Assembly: GCF_032191775.1 (NCBI RefSeq)
Contig: NZ_CP132507.1
Location: forward strand, 3,063,001-3,127,000
Origin: Rhodoferax mekongensis
GTDB lineage: Bacteria; Pseudomonadota; Gammaproteobacteria; Burkholderiales; Burkholderiaceae_C
Reading direction: 5' to 3'
DNA length: 64,000 nt
Below the pieces are notes generated by a model that ran no database searches, was not told where the DNA came from, and saw nothing but the letters and a program-made list of their open reading frames with translations. How positions within the stretch are numbered: the first letter of the stretch is position 1; each line of letters starts with the position of its first letter. A program made the position numbers and the translations under genes. This document shows positions 7,903 through 16,458 of the stretch, in pieces.

Positions 7903-9375
7903 ATGTCCACATCGCCGCTTTCCCTCTTGAAAGACCCCAGCCTGCTCAAGACAGACGCACTCATCAATGGCCAGTGGGTGACTGGCGCCAGCCGCTTTGC
8001 GGTGACCGATCCGTCCAACGGCCAGCACTTGGCCGATGTGGCCAACCTCGGTGCCGCAGACGCGGAAGCCGCCATCGCCGCGGCCAACGCCGCCTGGCCT
8101 GCGTGGAAAGCCAAGACCGCCAAAGAGCGCAGCATCATCCTGCGCAAGTGGTTTGATTTGCTGATGGCCAACCAGGAAGACCTGGCCCGCATCATGACCG
8201 CCGAGCAAGGCAAGCCGTTTGCCGAGGCCAAGGGCGAGATTGCCTACGGTGCCAGCTTTGTGGAATGGTTTGCCGAAGAAGCCAAGCGCGTCAACGGCGA
8301 GACCCTGCCCCAGTTCGACAACAACCGCCGCCTGGTGGTCATCAAGCAGCCCATCGGCGTGTGCGCAGCGATCACGCCCTGGAACTTTCCGCTGGCCATG
8401 ATCACGCGCAAGGTGGCGCCTGCGCTGGCAGCGGGTTGCCCGGTGATCATCAAACCTGCGGAGCTGACCCCCCTGACCGCGCTGGCCGCCGCCGAACTGG
8501 CCATCCGCGCCGGCATTCCGGCCGGTGTACTCAACATGATCACCGCCGACAGCGATCAGTCCATTGCCGTGGGCAAGGTCATTTGCGCCAGCGACGTGGT
8601 GCGCCACCTGAGCTTTACTGGCTCCACCGAAGTGGGCCGCATCCTGATGGCGCAAAGCGCGCCTACCGTCAAGAAGCTGTCGCTGGAATTGGGCGGCAAC
8701 GCACCCTTCATCGTGTTCGATGACGCCGATGTGGACTCCGCAGTGGAAGGTGCTCTAGCCAGCAAGTACCGCAACGCCGGCCAGACCTGCGTGTGCGCTA
8801 ACCGTTTCTATGTGCAGGCCGGCGTGTACGACCAGTTCGTGGCCAAGTTCAGCGCCAAAGTAAAGGCCATGAAGGTCGGCAACGGCTTTGAAGACGGCGT
8901 AGTGCAAGGCCCGCTGATCGAAGACGCCGCCGTGGAGAAGGTCAAACGCCACGTGGCGGACGCCGTGGCAAAAGGTGGCAAGGTGGAAACCGGCGGCAAC
9001 GCCCTGCAAGGGCAGTTCTTCGAGCCCACCGTCGTATCCGGTGCTACCGCTGACATGCTGTGCGCCCGCGAAGAAACCTTCGGCCCCTTTGCCCCGGTGT
9101 TCAAATTTCAATCCGAGCAAGAAGCCATTGACGCAGCCAACGCCACCGAATTCGGCCTGGCCAGCTACTTCTACAGCCGCGACATCGGCCGAATCTACCG
9201 CGTAGGCGAGGCGCTGGAGTACGGCATGGTGGGCGTGAACGTAGGCATTCTGGCGACCGAGCACGTGCCGTTCGGCGGTGTCAAACAATCGGGCCTCGGC
9301 CGCGAAGGCTCGCACTTCGGCATGGATGACTACATCGAGGTCAAGTACCTCTGCCTGGGCGACATCCTGAAATAA
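7903..9375 (+). CDS. gabD: Succinate-semialdehyde dehydrogenase, NADP type
   Basis: Aldehyde dehydrogenase of 490 aa that oxidises succinic semialdehyde to succinate, the last step of GABA breakdown. Visible are ITPWNFPLAMITRKVAPALA, the cofactor-site FTGSTEVGR, the general-base glutamate in LELGGNAPFIVF, the nucleophile in NAGQTCVCANRF and the C-terminal PFGGVKQSGLGREG. Length and motifs match GabD rather than betaine- or methylmalonate-type enzymes. TGAGGAGACACC precedes the ATG, giving a strong ribosome site. It is separated from gbuA by repeat copy 1, which may loosen coupling. A strong terminator follows. Confidence 0.92.
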   Translation: MSTSPLSLLKDPSLLKTDALINGQWVTGASRFAVTDPSNGQHLADVANLGAADAEAAIAAANAAWPAWKAKTAKERSIILRKWFDLLMANQEDLARIMTAEQGKPFAEAKGEIAYGASFVEWFAEEAKRVNGETLPQFDNNRRLVVIKQPIGVCAAITPWNFPLAMITRKVAPALAAGCPVIIKPAELTPLTALAAAELAIRAGIPAGVLNMITADSDQSIAVGKVICASDVVRHLSFTGSTEVGRILMAQSAPTVKKLSLELGGNAPFIVFDDADVDSAVEGALASKYRNAGQTCVCANRFYVQAGVYDQFVAKFSAKVKAMKVGNGFEDGVVQGPLIEDAAVEKVKRHVADAVAKGGKVETGGNALQGQFFEPTVVSGATADMLCAREETFGPFAPVFKFQSEQEAIDAANATEFGLASYFYSRDIGRIYRVGEALEYGMVGVNVGILATEHVPFGGVKQSGLGREGSHFGMDDYIEVKYLCLGDILK

Positions 9376-9395
9376 GCCTGCACCCGCATGCCTGG

Positions 9396-9423
9396 AAAGC
9401 CGGCTTGGGCCGGCTTTTTTTTA
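9396..9423 (+). terminator. Rho-independent terminator after gabD
   Basis: Perfect stem AGCCGGC (9398-9404) / GCCGGCT (9409-9415) with a 4 nt loop and a run of eight T. It closes the GABA operon. Confidence 0.9.
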
Positions 9424-9453
9424 GCCCATTCCATTGCCCATGCAATATCAGCC

Positions 9454-9482
9454 TTGACAATATTTGCTTAGGCAACTAATAT
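9454..9482 (+). promoter_or_regulatory. marR-efflux promoter with MarR-type operator
   Basis: A near-consensus sigma-70 promoter: TTGACA (9454-9459), 17 nt spacer, TAATAT (9477-9482). The spacer holds an inverted repeat TTGC-TTAG-GCAA (9464-9475), set in A/T-rich flanks, as expected of a MarR-family operator. Bound repressor would block RNA polymerase directly. The -10 ends 7 nt before the marR ATG, so the transcript probably starts at or next to that ATG. Confidence 0.82.
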
Positions 9483-9489
9483 TCGGGCT

Positions 9490-9999
9490 ATGCAACACAT
9501 TGCCCCTTCGTTTTACCGCCCCGACAGTTACCGGCCGGAAGACAGCGTCGGTTACCTGATGCGCAGCATCCTCTCGCACGTGGCCCAGTCGGTGGAGCAT
9601 CAGCTCGCCCACACCGACCTGACCAACGCGCAGTGGATACCGCTCTTCAAGCTGTACAACAAGCAGGCCTCGACAGTGGCCGAACTGGCCCGCGCCTGCG
9701 AGCTCGACAACGGCGCCACCACCCGCCTGCTGGACCGCATGGAGGCCAAAGGCCTGGTCCAGCGCGTGCGCTCCGAGCAAGACCGCCGGGTGGTCAACAT
9801 CCAGCTCACCCCTGCCGGCACGCAAGCCGCAGCCGACATTCCCCAGGTGCTTTGCGAGGTGCAAAACACCCACCTCGAAGGTTTCAGCACTGAAGAGTTC
9901 GAGAACCTCAAGGGCTATCTGCGCCGTATTCTGGATAACGCCCAACGCATCAAGGCAGCCAACAACGCCGCTGCCGACACCCCCTCTACCGACCGCTAA
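9490..9999 (+). CDS. MarR-family repressor of the efflux operon
   Basis: A 169 aa winged-helix regulator. The recognition region is QASTVAELARACELDNGATTRLLDRME, and the wing carries GLVQRVRSEQDRRVVNIQLT, the classic MarR D-R-R-V motif. An N-terminal ~30-residue arm precedes the dimerisation helix. It lies directly downstream of its likely operator and 7 nt before the outer-membrane channel gene, the usual arrangement of an autoregulated drug-efflux repressor in Burkholderiales. The inducing compound is unknown. The ATG has no room for a leader or Shine-Dalgarno sequence if the promoter above is used. Confidence 0.92.
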   Translation: MQHIAPSFYRPDSYRPEDSVGYLMRSILSHVAQSVEHQLAHTDLTNAQWIPLFKLYNKQASTVAELARACELDNGATTRLLDRMEAKGLVQRVRSEQDRRVVNIQLTPAGTQAAADIPQVLCEVQNTHLEGFSTEEFENLKGYLRRILDNAQRIKAANNAAADTPSTDR

Positions 10000-10006
10000 C
10001 CACCCC

Positions 10007-11506
10007 ATGCAAGACACCATCTTCTCCACTTCACAAGCACTGCGCTGGAGCCGTTTTGCGCTTAGCGCGGTGGCCATTGCGTCTTTGAGCGCGTGTGCCA
10101 ACTTCTCGGGCATCTTTTCGCAGGCCAAGCCCGTTGCTGCGCAGCAAGCCGGCTTGTCCACCCAAGCCATTCCTGCGGACAGCGTGGCACTGGACAGCCA
10201 GTGGTGGAAAGCCTACGGCGATGAGCAACTCAACCAGCTGGTCGCCCAAGCCCTGGCCAACAACCCCAACCTGCGCGTGGCCCAGGCACGTGTGCAGCGT
10301 GTGCAAGCAGGAATCGATAACGCCAATGCCGCCAGCGCGCCGCAATTGAACGCCGGGCTGGATGCCACCCACCAGCTCTACACCCGCAACGGCCTGGTGC
10401 CCGCACCGATTGCCGGCAGCGAGCGCGAGATTGCCACGCTGCAAGCCACTGGCAGCTGGGAGCTGGACCTGTTTGGCAAGAACCGCGCTGCGCTGGATGC
10501 CGCGATCGGCCAAAGCCGCGCTGCTCAAGCCGACGCCCAGGCCGCCCGCATGCTGCTGGCCAGCAATGTGGCACGCAGCTACTTCCAGTGGCTGCGGGTG
10601 CAGGGTCAGCTTGAAGTTGCTCAGCGCACCCTCGCACAGCGCCAGCAAACCCAACAACTCGTGAAAGATCGCCTGCAAGCCGGCCTGGACACCCAACTCG
10701 AGCTCCAACAAAGCGAGAGCGCCCTGCCTGATGCCCGCTTTCAGATCGAGGCCCTCAAAGAGCAGGAAGCTCTGCTCACCAACGCCCTCGCCGCCTTAAC
10801 CGGACAACAAAATGGAGGCCTGGCGCTCACCAACCGTGCGCCAGCAGCTATCAATTCCGTAGCAGCTGCACAAACCAAGGTACAAGCCGTGTCCATGGAC
10901 TTGTTGGGCCGGCGCGCCGACGTGGTCGCCGCCCGTTGGCGCGTCGAAGCTGCGACCCGCGATGTGGACAACGCCAAAACCCTGTTCTACCCCAACATCA
11001 ACCTGACCGCATTTGCCGGTTTCTCGAGCATCGGCTTTGACAAGCTGGTGCAAAGCAGCAGCGCCCAATGGGGCGTGGGTCCGGCCATCCGCCTGCCACT
11101 GTTTGAAGGTGGCCGCCTGCGCGCCAACCTCAAAGGCAAGGCTGCGGATCTGGATGCCGCCATTGAGACCTACAACGCCGCTGTGGCGGACGCCGTGCGC
11201 GACGTTGCCGACCAGCTGGCATCCACCCAATCGATTGAACGCCAGCAGGCCGAGCAAAAAGCCGCGCAGCGATCCGCCGAAAGCGCCTACGCCATTGCCG
11301 TGCAACGCTACGAGGCAGGCTTGGGCAACTACCTGAACGTGCTCAACGCCGAGACCGCCGTGCTGGCCCAGCGCAAGTTGGCCGTGGACCTGGCGGCCCG
11401 CAGCGTAGACACCCAGATCCAGCTGATCCGCGCACTGGGTGGCGGCTTCACCGACACCGACACCACCTCGGCCGCCGCACCGACGAGCGACACCGTAGTC
11501 CGCTAA
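10007..11506 (+). CDS. Outer-membrane efflux lipoprotein (NodT/OprM family)
   Basis: TolC-like channel of 499 aa. The N-terminus carries a signal peptide with lipobox LSAC (LSACANFSGIFS), so it is a lipoprotein. Two OEP repeats follow, with NPNLRVAQARVQRVQAGI and a coiled-coil region, then RADVVAARWRVEAATRDVDNAK and SSAQWGVGPAIRLPLFEGGR. It forms the outer-membrane duct for the EmrA/EmrB-like pump encoded next. An inverted copy of the dispersed repeat sits inside the gene and is translated as roughly LTNRAPAAINS (residues ~272-284), in the loop between the two halves, showing that the insertion is tolerated. C-terminal residues are Ser/Thr/Ala-rich. Confidence 0.92.
   Translation: MQDTIFSTSQALRWSRFALSAVAIASLSACANFSGIFSQAKPVAAQQAGLSTQAIPADSVALDSQWWKAYGDEQLNQLVAQALANNPNLRVAQARVQRVQAGIDNANAASAPQLNAGLDATHQLYTRNGLVPAPIAGSEREIATLQATGSWELDLFGKNRAALDAAIGQSRAAQADAQAARMLLASNVARSYFQWLRVQGQLEVAQRTLAQRQQTQQLVKDRLQAGLDTQLELQQSESALPDARFQIEALKEQEALLTNALAALTGQQNGGLALTNRAPAAINSVAAAQTKVQAVSMDLLGRRADVVAARWRVEAATRDVDNAKTLFYPNINLTAFAGFSSIGFDKLVQSSSAQWGVGPAIRLPLFEGGRLRANLKGKAADLDAAIETYNAAVADAVRDVADQLASTQSIERQQAEQKAAQRSAESAYAIAVQRYEAGLGNYLNVLNAETAVLAQRKLAVDLAARSVDTQIQLIRALGGGFTDTDTTSAAAPTSDTVVR
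10818..10862 (-). repeat. Dispersed LIAAC-type repeat, copy 2 (inside outer-membrane channel gene)
   Basis: Read on the minus strand this segment begins GGAATTGATAGCTGCTGGCGCA and ends in GAGCGCC, matching the repeat core. It is in inverse orientation within the channel coding sequence and keeps the frame open. Confidence 0.65.
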
Positions 11507-11559
11507 GCACTGACCACGGCCCCACCTAACTCGCACTGAACCAGATTGAAAGAAACACC

Positions 11560-12825
11560 ATGAGCACCTCTTCCACCACCACCGTTACTCCTACCGTTGC
11601 GCCATCCGGCAATCCCGCTCGCAAAAAAGCCCTGACTGTTCTCTCCATCGTCGTACTGCTGGGCTTGGCCTATGGCGGTTTTGAGTACTACGGCGCGCGC
11701 CATTCCGAAGAAACCGACAACGCCTATGTACAGGGCAACGTGATCCAGATCACCCCCCAAGTGGGCGGCACCGTCACCGCCATCCTGGCCGACGACACCG
11801 ACTTCGTGAAAGCCGGCCAGGCGCTGGTGAAGCTGGACCCGGCGGATGCCAAAGTTGCGCTCGACCAAGCTGAGGCCAACCTGGCGCAAGCGGTGCGTCA
11901 AGTCCGCACCCTGTATGCCAACAACGGCACGCTGTCGGCCCAGGTCACGCTGCGTGAGTCCGACATCGCCCGCGCGCAAACCGACATTGCCCGTGCGACC
12001 GACGACCTGAACCGCCGCCAGGCACTGGCAGGCAACGGTGCCGTGTCCAAGGAAGAACTCAACCACGCCAAGTCACAACTCACCACCGCGCAGAACGCAC
12101 TGTCCGCCGCCCAGGCAGGTGTGGCTGCTGCGCGTGAGCAGCTCTCCAGCAACCAGACCCTGACCGAAGGCACCAATGTGGAAAGCCACCCCAGCGTGGT
12201 TGCCGCATCCGCCAAAGTGCGCGAGGCCTTTATGGCGCTGCACCGCGCTGAGCTGCCCGCGCCCGTGGACGGCTACGTAGCCAAGCGCACCGTACAGCTG
12301 GGCCAGCGCGTCGCCGCCGGTGCCCCGCTGATGGCCATCATCCCCCTCAACCAACTCTGGGTGGATGCCAACTTCAAGGAAGTGCAGCTGCGCAACATCC
12401 GCATCGGCCAGCCGGTCAAGCTCACCGCTGATCTCTACGGCAAAAAGATGGAATACAAAGGCACGGTGGCTGGTTTGGGTGCCGGCACGGGCGCCGCCTT
12501 CTCCCTGTTGCCCGCCCAGAACGCCACCGGCAACTGGATCAAGGTCGTGCAGCGCGTGCCGGTGCGTGTGGCGCTGGATGCCGAGCAACTCGCCCAGAAC
12601 CCACTGCGCGTGGGCCTGTCCATGGAAGCCACAGTGGACGTGACAGACCAAAGCGGCAAGTCATTGGCTGATGCACCCCGCACGGCTTCTGCGACTCAAA
12701 CCGATGTGTACACCGCGCTCGACCAGCAGGCCAGCGACGAAGTGCGCAAGGTGATCGCTGCCAACCTCGGCCGCGGTGCCAAGCTCAATGCCCACGCTGC
12801 CGCCAAAAACGGCGCTGGTGTGTAA
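11560..12825 (+). CDS. emrA: EmrA-like membrane fusion protein
   Basis: HlyD/EmrA periplasmic adaptor of 421 aa. A cytoplasmic tail of ~25 residues precedes one membrane anchor (ALTVLSIVVLLGLAYGGFEYY). Next come the first lipoyl half ETDNAYVQGNVIQITPQVGG, a long alpha-hairpin (about residues 95-215) and the second half LPAPVDGYVAKRTVQLGQRV. It bridges the inner-membrane transporter to the outer-membrane channel. It ends 6 nt before the EmrB-like gene. The C-terminal ~55 residues are an extra polar tail. Confidence 0.92.
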   Translation: MSTSSTTTVTPTVAPSGNPARKKALTVLSIVVLLGLAYGGFEYYGARHSEETDNAYVQGNVIQITPQVGGTVTAILADDTDFVKAGQALVKLDPADAKVALDQAEANLAQAVRQVRTLYANNGTLSAQVTLRESDIARAQTDIARATDDLNRRQALAGNGAVSKEELNHAKSQLTTAQNALSAAQAGVAAAREQLSSNQTLTEGTNVESHPSVVAASAKVREAFMALHRAELPAPVDGYVAKRTVQLGQRVAAGAPLMAIIPLNQLWVDANFKEVQLRNIRIGQPVKLTADLYGKKMEYKGTVAGLGAGTGAAFSLLPAQNATGNWIKVVQRVPVRVALDAEQLAQNPLRVGLSMEATVDVTDQSGKSLADAPRTASATQTDVYTALDQQASDEVRKVIAANLGRGAKLNAHAAAKNGAGV

Positions 12826-12831
12826 CAAGGT

Positions 12832-14394
12832 ATGAGCGCCCCCGCCGCCTACACTGCGCCCGCTCCCTTGCAAGGGTCGGCGCGCCTGTGGGGCACGATT
12901 GCACTGTCAGCCGCCACGTTCATGAACGTGCTGGACTCCTCCATTGCCAACGTGTCCCTGCCCGCCATTGCCGGCGACCTCGGTGTCAGCTCCAACCAGG
13001 GCACCTGGGTCATCACCAGCTTCGGTGTGGCCAACGCCATTGCCCTGCCCCTGACGGGCTGGTTGTCCCAGCGCTTCGGCCAGGTGCGGTTGTTCGTCAC
13101 CAGCGTGCTGCTGTTTGTGCTCTCCAGCTGGTTGTGCGGCATTGCCCCTAACATGCCCTTCCTGATCGGTGCCCGCGCGTTGCAGGGCTTTGTGGCGGGC
13201 CCCATGATGCCGCTGGCGCAGACCCTGCTGCTCTCCAGCTACCCGCCGGCCCTCGCGGGTCTCGCCATGGCACTCTGGGCCATGACCACGCTCGTAGCCC
13301 CTGTGATGGGGCCGCTGTTGGGCGGCTGGATCACGGACAACGCGCATTGGGGATGGATCTTTTTCATCAACGTGCCCATTGGTTTCATCGCAGGCTTCAT
13401 CACCTGGACTATTTTTCACAAGCGCGAGACACCTACCCGCAAGTTGCCGATCGACACGGTAGGTTTGGCACTGCTGGTGATTGGTGTGACCGCCATCCAG
13501 CTGATGCTGGACCGCGGCAAGGAGCTGGACTGGTTCCATTCCGAAGAAATCATCCTCATGACCGTGGTGTCGGTGATTGCGTTTGCCTTTTTGATTGCCT
13601 GGGAACTGACCGATGACCACCCGGTGGTGGACTTGAAGCTCTTCAAGGTGCGCAACTTCCTGACCGGTACGGTGGCCATGTCGATTGCCTACGGACTGTT
13701 CATGGGCAACATCGTGTTGCTGCCGTTGTGGCTGCAAAGCTTTATGGGCTATACGGCTACCCAGGCCGGCATGCTGATGGCACCGGTAGGTCTGTTTGCG
13801 ATCATTTTGTCGCCCATCATCGGCAAGAACATTGCCAAGTTCGATACCCGCCGGCTGGCTACCGTGGCCTTTCTGGTGTTTGCACTGGTGCTCTGGATGC
13901 GCTCGCACTTCAGCACGCTGTCGGACTTCAACACCATGATGATTCCGACCCTGATCCAGGGCATTGCGCTGGCGCTGTTTTTCATTCCGCTCACCAGCAT
14001 CATTCTGGGGGGATTGCCGGGCGACAAGATTGCATCCGCCTCAGGCCTGAGCAGCTTCTGCCGGGTGTTGTTCGGTTCTTTCGGTACGTCGATCTCGGTC
14101 ACCGTGTGGCAGGACCGCACCGCCCTGCACCACGCCCAGCTCACCGAGATGATCAACCGGGGCAGCACGGCCTCCAACAGTGCCCTGGCAGGCCTGAACG
14201 CTGCGGGCCTGAGTGCAGAGCAAGCCTTCAGCCAGATCAACCGCATGATCGATCAGCAAGCAGCAACGCTGGCTGCCAACGACGTGTTTTACGCCTCTGC
14301 AGTGATCTTCGTGCTGCTGATCCCGCTGGTGTGGCTCTCTCGCCCGGCCCGTAGCGGTGCAGGGGCCTCCGAGGCAGCCGCCGGAGCGCATTGA
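12832..14394 (+). CDS. emrB: EmrB-like DHA2 multidrug transporter (MFS)
   Basis: Major-facilitator drug:H+ antiporter of 520 aa with about 14 membrane segments. TM1 holds the DHA2 motif FMNVLDSSIANVSLPAIAGD. Motif A variants appear in GWLSQRFGQVRLF, and motif C in the MGPLLGGWITDN region. It uses the proton gradient to expel hydrophobic compounds through the tripartite complex with the two preceding gene products. The substrate is unknown. It ends just before a bidirectional terminator. Confidence 0.92.
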   Translation: MSAPAAYTAPAPLQGSARLWGTIALSAATFMNVLDSSIANVSLPAIAGDLGVSSNQGTWVITSFGVANAIALPLTGWLSQRFGQVRLFVTSVLLFVLSSWLCGIAPNMPFLIGARALQGFVAGPMMPLAQTLLLSSYPPALAGLAMALWAMTTLVAPVMGPLLGGWITDNAHWGWIFFINVPIGFIAGFITWTIFHKRETPTRKLPIDTVGLALLVIGVTAIQLMLDRGKELDWFHSEEIILMTVVSVIAFAFLIAWELTDDHPVVDLKLFKVRNFLTGTVAMSIAYGLFMGNIVLLPLWLQSFMGYTATQAGMLMAPVGLFAIILSPIIGKNIAKFDTRRLATVAFLVFALVLWMRSHFSTLSDFNTMMIPTLIQGIALALFFIPLTSIILGGLPGDKIASASGLSSFCRVLFGSFGTSISVTVWQDRTALHHAQLTEMINRGSTASNSALAGLNAAGLSAEQAFSQINRMIDQQAATLAANDVFYASAVIFVLLIPLVWLSRPARSGAGASEAAAGAH

Positions 14395-14412
14395 TAAAGC
14401 AACAGTCAGACG

Positions 14413-14442
14413 AAAAAAACGGGGCCGAGGCCCCGTTTTTTT
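14413..14442. terminator. Bidirectional terminator between the efflux operon and the 14457 gene
   Basis: Stem ACGGGGCC/GGCCCCGT (14419-14436), flanked by seven A on the left and seven T on the right, so it can end transcription from both convergent genes. Confidence 0.9.
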
Positions 14443-14456
14443 CTGCAGCGATCTGA

Positions 14457-14945
14457 TCAGCTCAGCTCAGGCCCTTGCGGGTTGCTGGCGCGCGCATTGC
14501 GGTTTACGCCGTTGTTCACCGACCATGGAATGGAAGGTGCCCGGTCCAAAGGCGCAACCTTGGTCAACAGGGCCTGCCAGAAGAAGCCGCTTTGGATAGC
14601 GATAACGGCAAACAACATGTAGCTCTGCGAGCTGGAGGCCAGCCAAAGGTTGTACACCGGCATGAACACAAACGGAGACACCAGCAAAGGCAAACCAATG
14701 CGCAATGCCTGCATGGACTCCAGCCCCTTGCCGAGGTTGAACAAATCCCAGTAGTAGTTGGTAAACATGCCCATCACCATCCAGCAGCCCAAATGCCACG
14801 CATACACAATGGCGTGGTTGCGCACAAGGAGCGCAATCCAGGGTTGGGAGGTTTCATCCGCATTCACGATGAGAACCATGAAAGCCCCCGTGGTCGCGAA
14901 GACCACGAAGTAGATGAACATCAGAAATTTAAGCGCTCTGGACAT
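14457..14945 (-). CDS. Small integral membrane protein of unknown function
   Basis: A 162 aa protein with about four membrane helices: FLMFIYFVVFATTGAFMVLI, HAIVYAWHLGCWMVMGMF, IGLPLLVSPFVFMPVYNLWL and YMLFAVIAIQSGFFWQALL. Then comes a polar ~35-residue tail rich in Asn and Pro. I do not recognise a family. It ends at the shared terminator, and GGGGA precedes the ATG. It is separate from scoAB, which end 64 nt upstream on the same strand, so it could be a late member of that operon. Confidence 0.75.
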   Translation of the reverse strand: MSRALKFLMFIYFVVFATTGAFMVLIVNADETSQPWIALLVRNHAIVYAWHLGCWMVMGMFTNYYWDLFNLGKGLESMQALRIGLPLLVSPFVFMPVYNLWLASSSQSYMLFAVIAIQSGFFWQALLTKVAPLDRAPSIPWSVNNGVNRNARASNPQGPELS

Positions 14946-15009
14946 GTTTTCCCCGGGTTAGATACTGGAATCACGGCTGCGCAGCATCTTACCCGCTAGA
15001 AAGTGCATC

Positions 15010-15648
15010 TCAGAGCAGCGGCACACCCGTTTTGGCCTGCACCGCCTCGCGGGTGACGCCGGGCGCCAACTCCACCAGCTTCAGCCCTTCGGGAGTAACG
15101 TCCATGACGGCCAGGTCCGTGATGATGCGGTCCACCACACCCACGCCGGTCAAGGGCAAGGTGCAGCGGGGCAGAATCTTCAGGTCCTCGGTGCCGTCTT
15201 TCTTCTTGGCCACGTGCTCCATGAGCACAATCACGCGCTTCACACCGGCCACCAAGTCCATGGCACCGCCCATGCCCTTGACCATCTTGCCGGGAATCAT
15301 CCAGTTGGCCAGATCACCCTTTTCGCTCACCTGCATGGCGCCCAGAATGGAGAGGTTGATTTTGCCGCCGCGGATCATGGCAAAGCTTTGGTCCGAACCG
15401 AAGATGCTGCTGCCTTTGATGGTGGTTACCGTTTGTTTGCCGGCGTTGATCAGGTCCGCGTCCACCTCGTCCTCAGTCGGGAACGGCCCTATGCCCAACA
15501 TGCCGTTTTCGCTTTGCAGCCACACCTCTTTGTCTGCAGGCACATGGTTGGCCACCAGCGTGGGAATGCCAATCCCCAGGTTCACATAAAACCCGTCTTC
15601 CAGCTCGCGGGCTGCACGGGCAGCCATTTGGTCTTGATTCCAGCTCAT
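15010..15648 (-). CDS. scoB: 3-oxoacid CoA-transferase, subunit B
   Basis: The 212 aa beta subunit carries the catalytic glutamate in [12 protein letters not shown], which forms the glutamyl-CoA thioester. Other markers are [19 protein letters not shown] at the N-terminus and [18 protein letters not shown]. With subunit A it moves CoA from succinyl-CoA to acetoacetate or a related 3-oxoacid. It starts 2 nt after the scoA stop, so the two are translationally coupled. A 3-oxoadipate transferase (PcaJ) is the alternative; aromatic-degradation genes occur in the window but not next to it. Confidence 0.9.
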   Translation of the reverse strand: MSWNQDQMAARAARELEDGFYVNLGIGIPTLVANHVPADKEVWLQSENGMLGIGPFPTEDEVDADLINAGKQTVTTIKGSSIFGSDQSFAMIRGGKINLSILGAMQVSEKGDLANWMIPGKMVKGMGGAMDLVAGVKRVIVLMEHVAKKKDGTEDLKILPRCTLPLTGVGVVDRIITDLAVMDVTPEGLKLVELAPGVTREAVQAKTGVPLL

Positions 15649-15650
15649 GT

Positions 15651-16358
15651 TCAGACTCCTGCTTTCTCTGTGATCGTGCGTTTTTCAATCCGCTTCTCGG
15701 GCGAAGCATTCAGGACGATGCGGTGCACATAAATGCCGGGCAGATGGACCTGGTCCGGGGCGATAGCGCCGGTCTCCACAATCTCTTCGACCTCCACCAC
15801 GCAAATCTTCCCGGCCATGGCCACGGCGGGGTTGAAGTTGCGAGCGGTAAAGCGGAACTGCAAATTGCCGGACTTGTCGGCACGATGGGCTTTGACAAGC
15901 GACACATCCGGCACCAGGGAGCGCTCCATGACATAGATCTCGCCATCAAACTCGCGCAGCTCTTTGCCCTCGGCCACCATGGTGCCCACGCCGGTTTTCG
16001 TGAAGAAAGCCGGAATGCCCGCACCTCCGGCGCGCAGCTTCTCGGCCAAGGTACCCTGGGGGGTGAATTCCAACTCCAGCTCGCCGGCTAGGTACTGGCG
16101 CTCGAACTCCTTGTTCTCACCCACATAGCTGGAAATCATCTTCTTGATCTGGCGGGTCTCCAGCAGTTTGCCCAGACCGAAACCATCCACGCCAGCGTTA
16201 TTGGAAATGGCGGTCAGGTTCTTGGCGCCGCTGTCGCGCAGCGCGTCAATCAAGGCCTCCGGAATGCCGCACAGGCCGAAACCACCCACGCCGAGCAACT
16301 GGCCGTCCTGGATGATGCCTTCAAGCGCCGCAGCGGCGCTGGGGTAAATCTTGTTCAC
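15651..16358 (-). CDS. scoA: 3-oxoacid CoA-transferase, subunit A
   Basis: The 235 aa alpha subunit shows [20 protein letters not shown] (the CoA-binding glycine loop) and [22 protein letters not shown], then [27 protein letters not shown], all typical of ScoA/AtoD. The start is GTG at 16358, backed by a strong AGGAGA 8 nt upstream. It is divergent from the PAS-LuxR gene across a 100 nt gap with a perfect palindrome, so the pair is probably controlled by that regulator. Confidence 0.92.
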   Translation of the reverse strand: MNKIYPSAAAALEGIIQDGQLLGVGGFGLCGIPEALIDALRDSGAKNLTAISNNAGVDGFGLGKLLETRQIKKMISSYVGENKEFERQYLAGELELEFTPQGTLAEKLRAGGAGIPAFFTKTGVGTMVAEGKELREFDGEIYVMERSLVPDVSLVKAHRADKSGNLQFRFTARNFNPAVAMAGKICVVEVEEIVETGAIAPDQVHLPGIYVHRIVLNASPEKRIEKRTITEKAGV

Positions 16359-16403
16359 TGCGCGTATCTCCTAAGTGGATAGAAACAACATGGCCGCTAC
16401 GAT

Positions 16404-16425
16404 ACTACGTAACCAGATACGTAGT
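16404..16425. promoter_or_regulatory. Perfect inverted repeat ACTACGTA-N6-TACGTAGT
   Basis: Two 8-bp arms (16404-16411, 16418-16425) with a 6 nt spacer lie in the middle of the scoA/PAS-LuxR divergent gap. Centre-to-centre spacing of 14 bp suits a dimer of a small HTH regulator such as the adjacent LuxR-type protein. TACGTA half-sites are known for some LuxR-type regulators. Assignment to this gene is inference. Confidence 0.6.
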
Positions 16426-16458
16426 TCCCCCTAAAGCCTTTCCCTCACTGCATATCGC

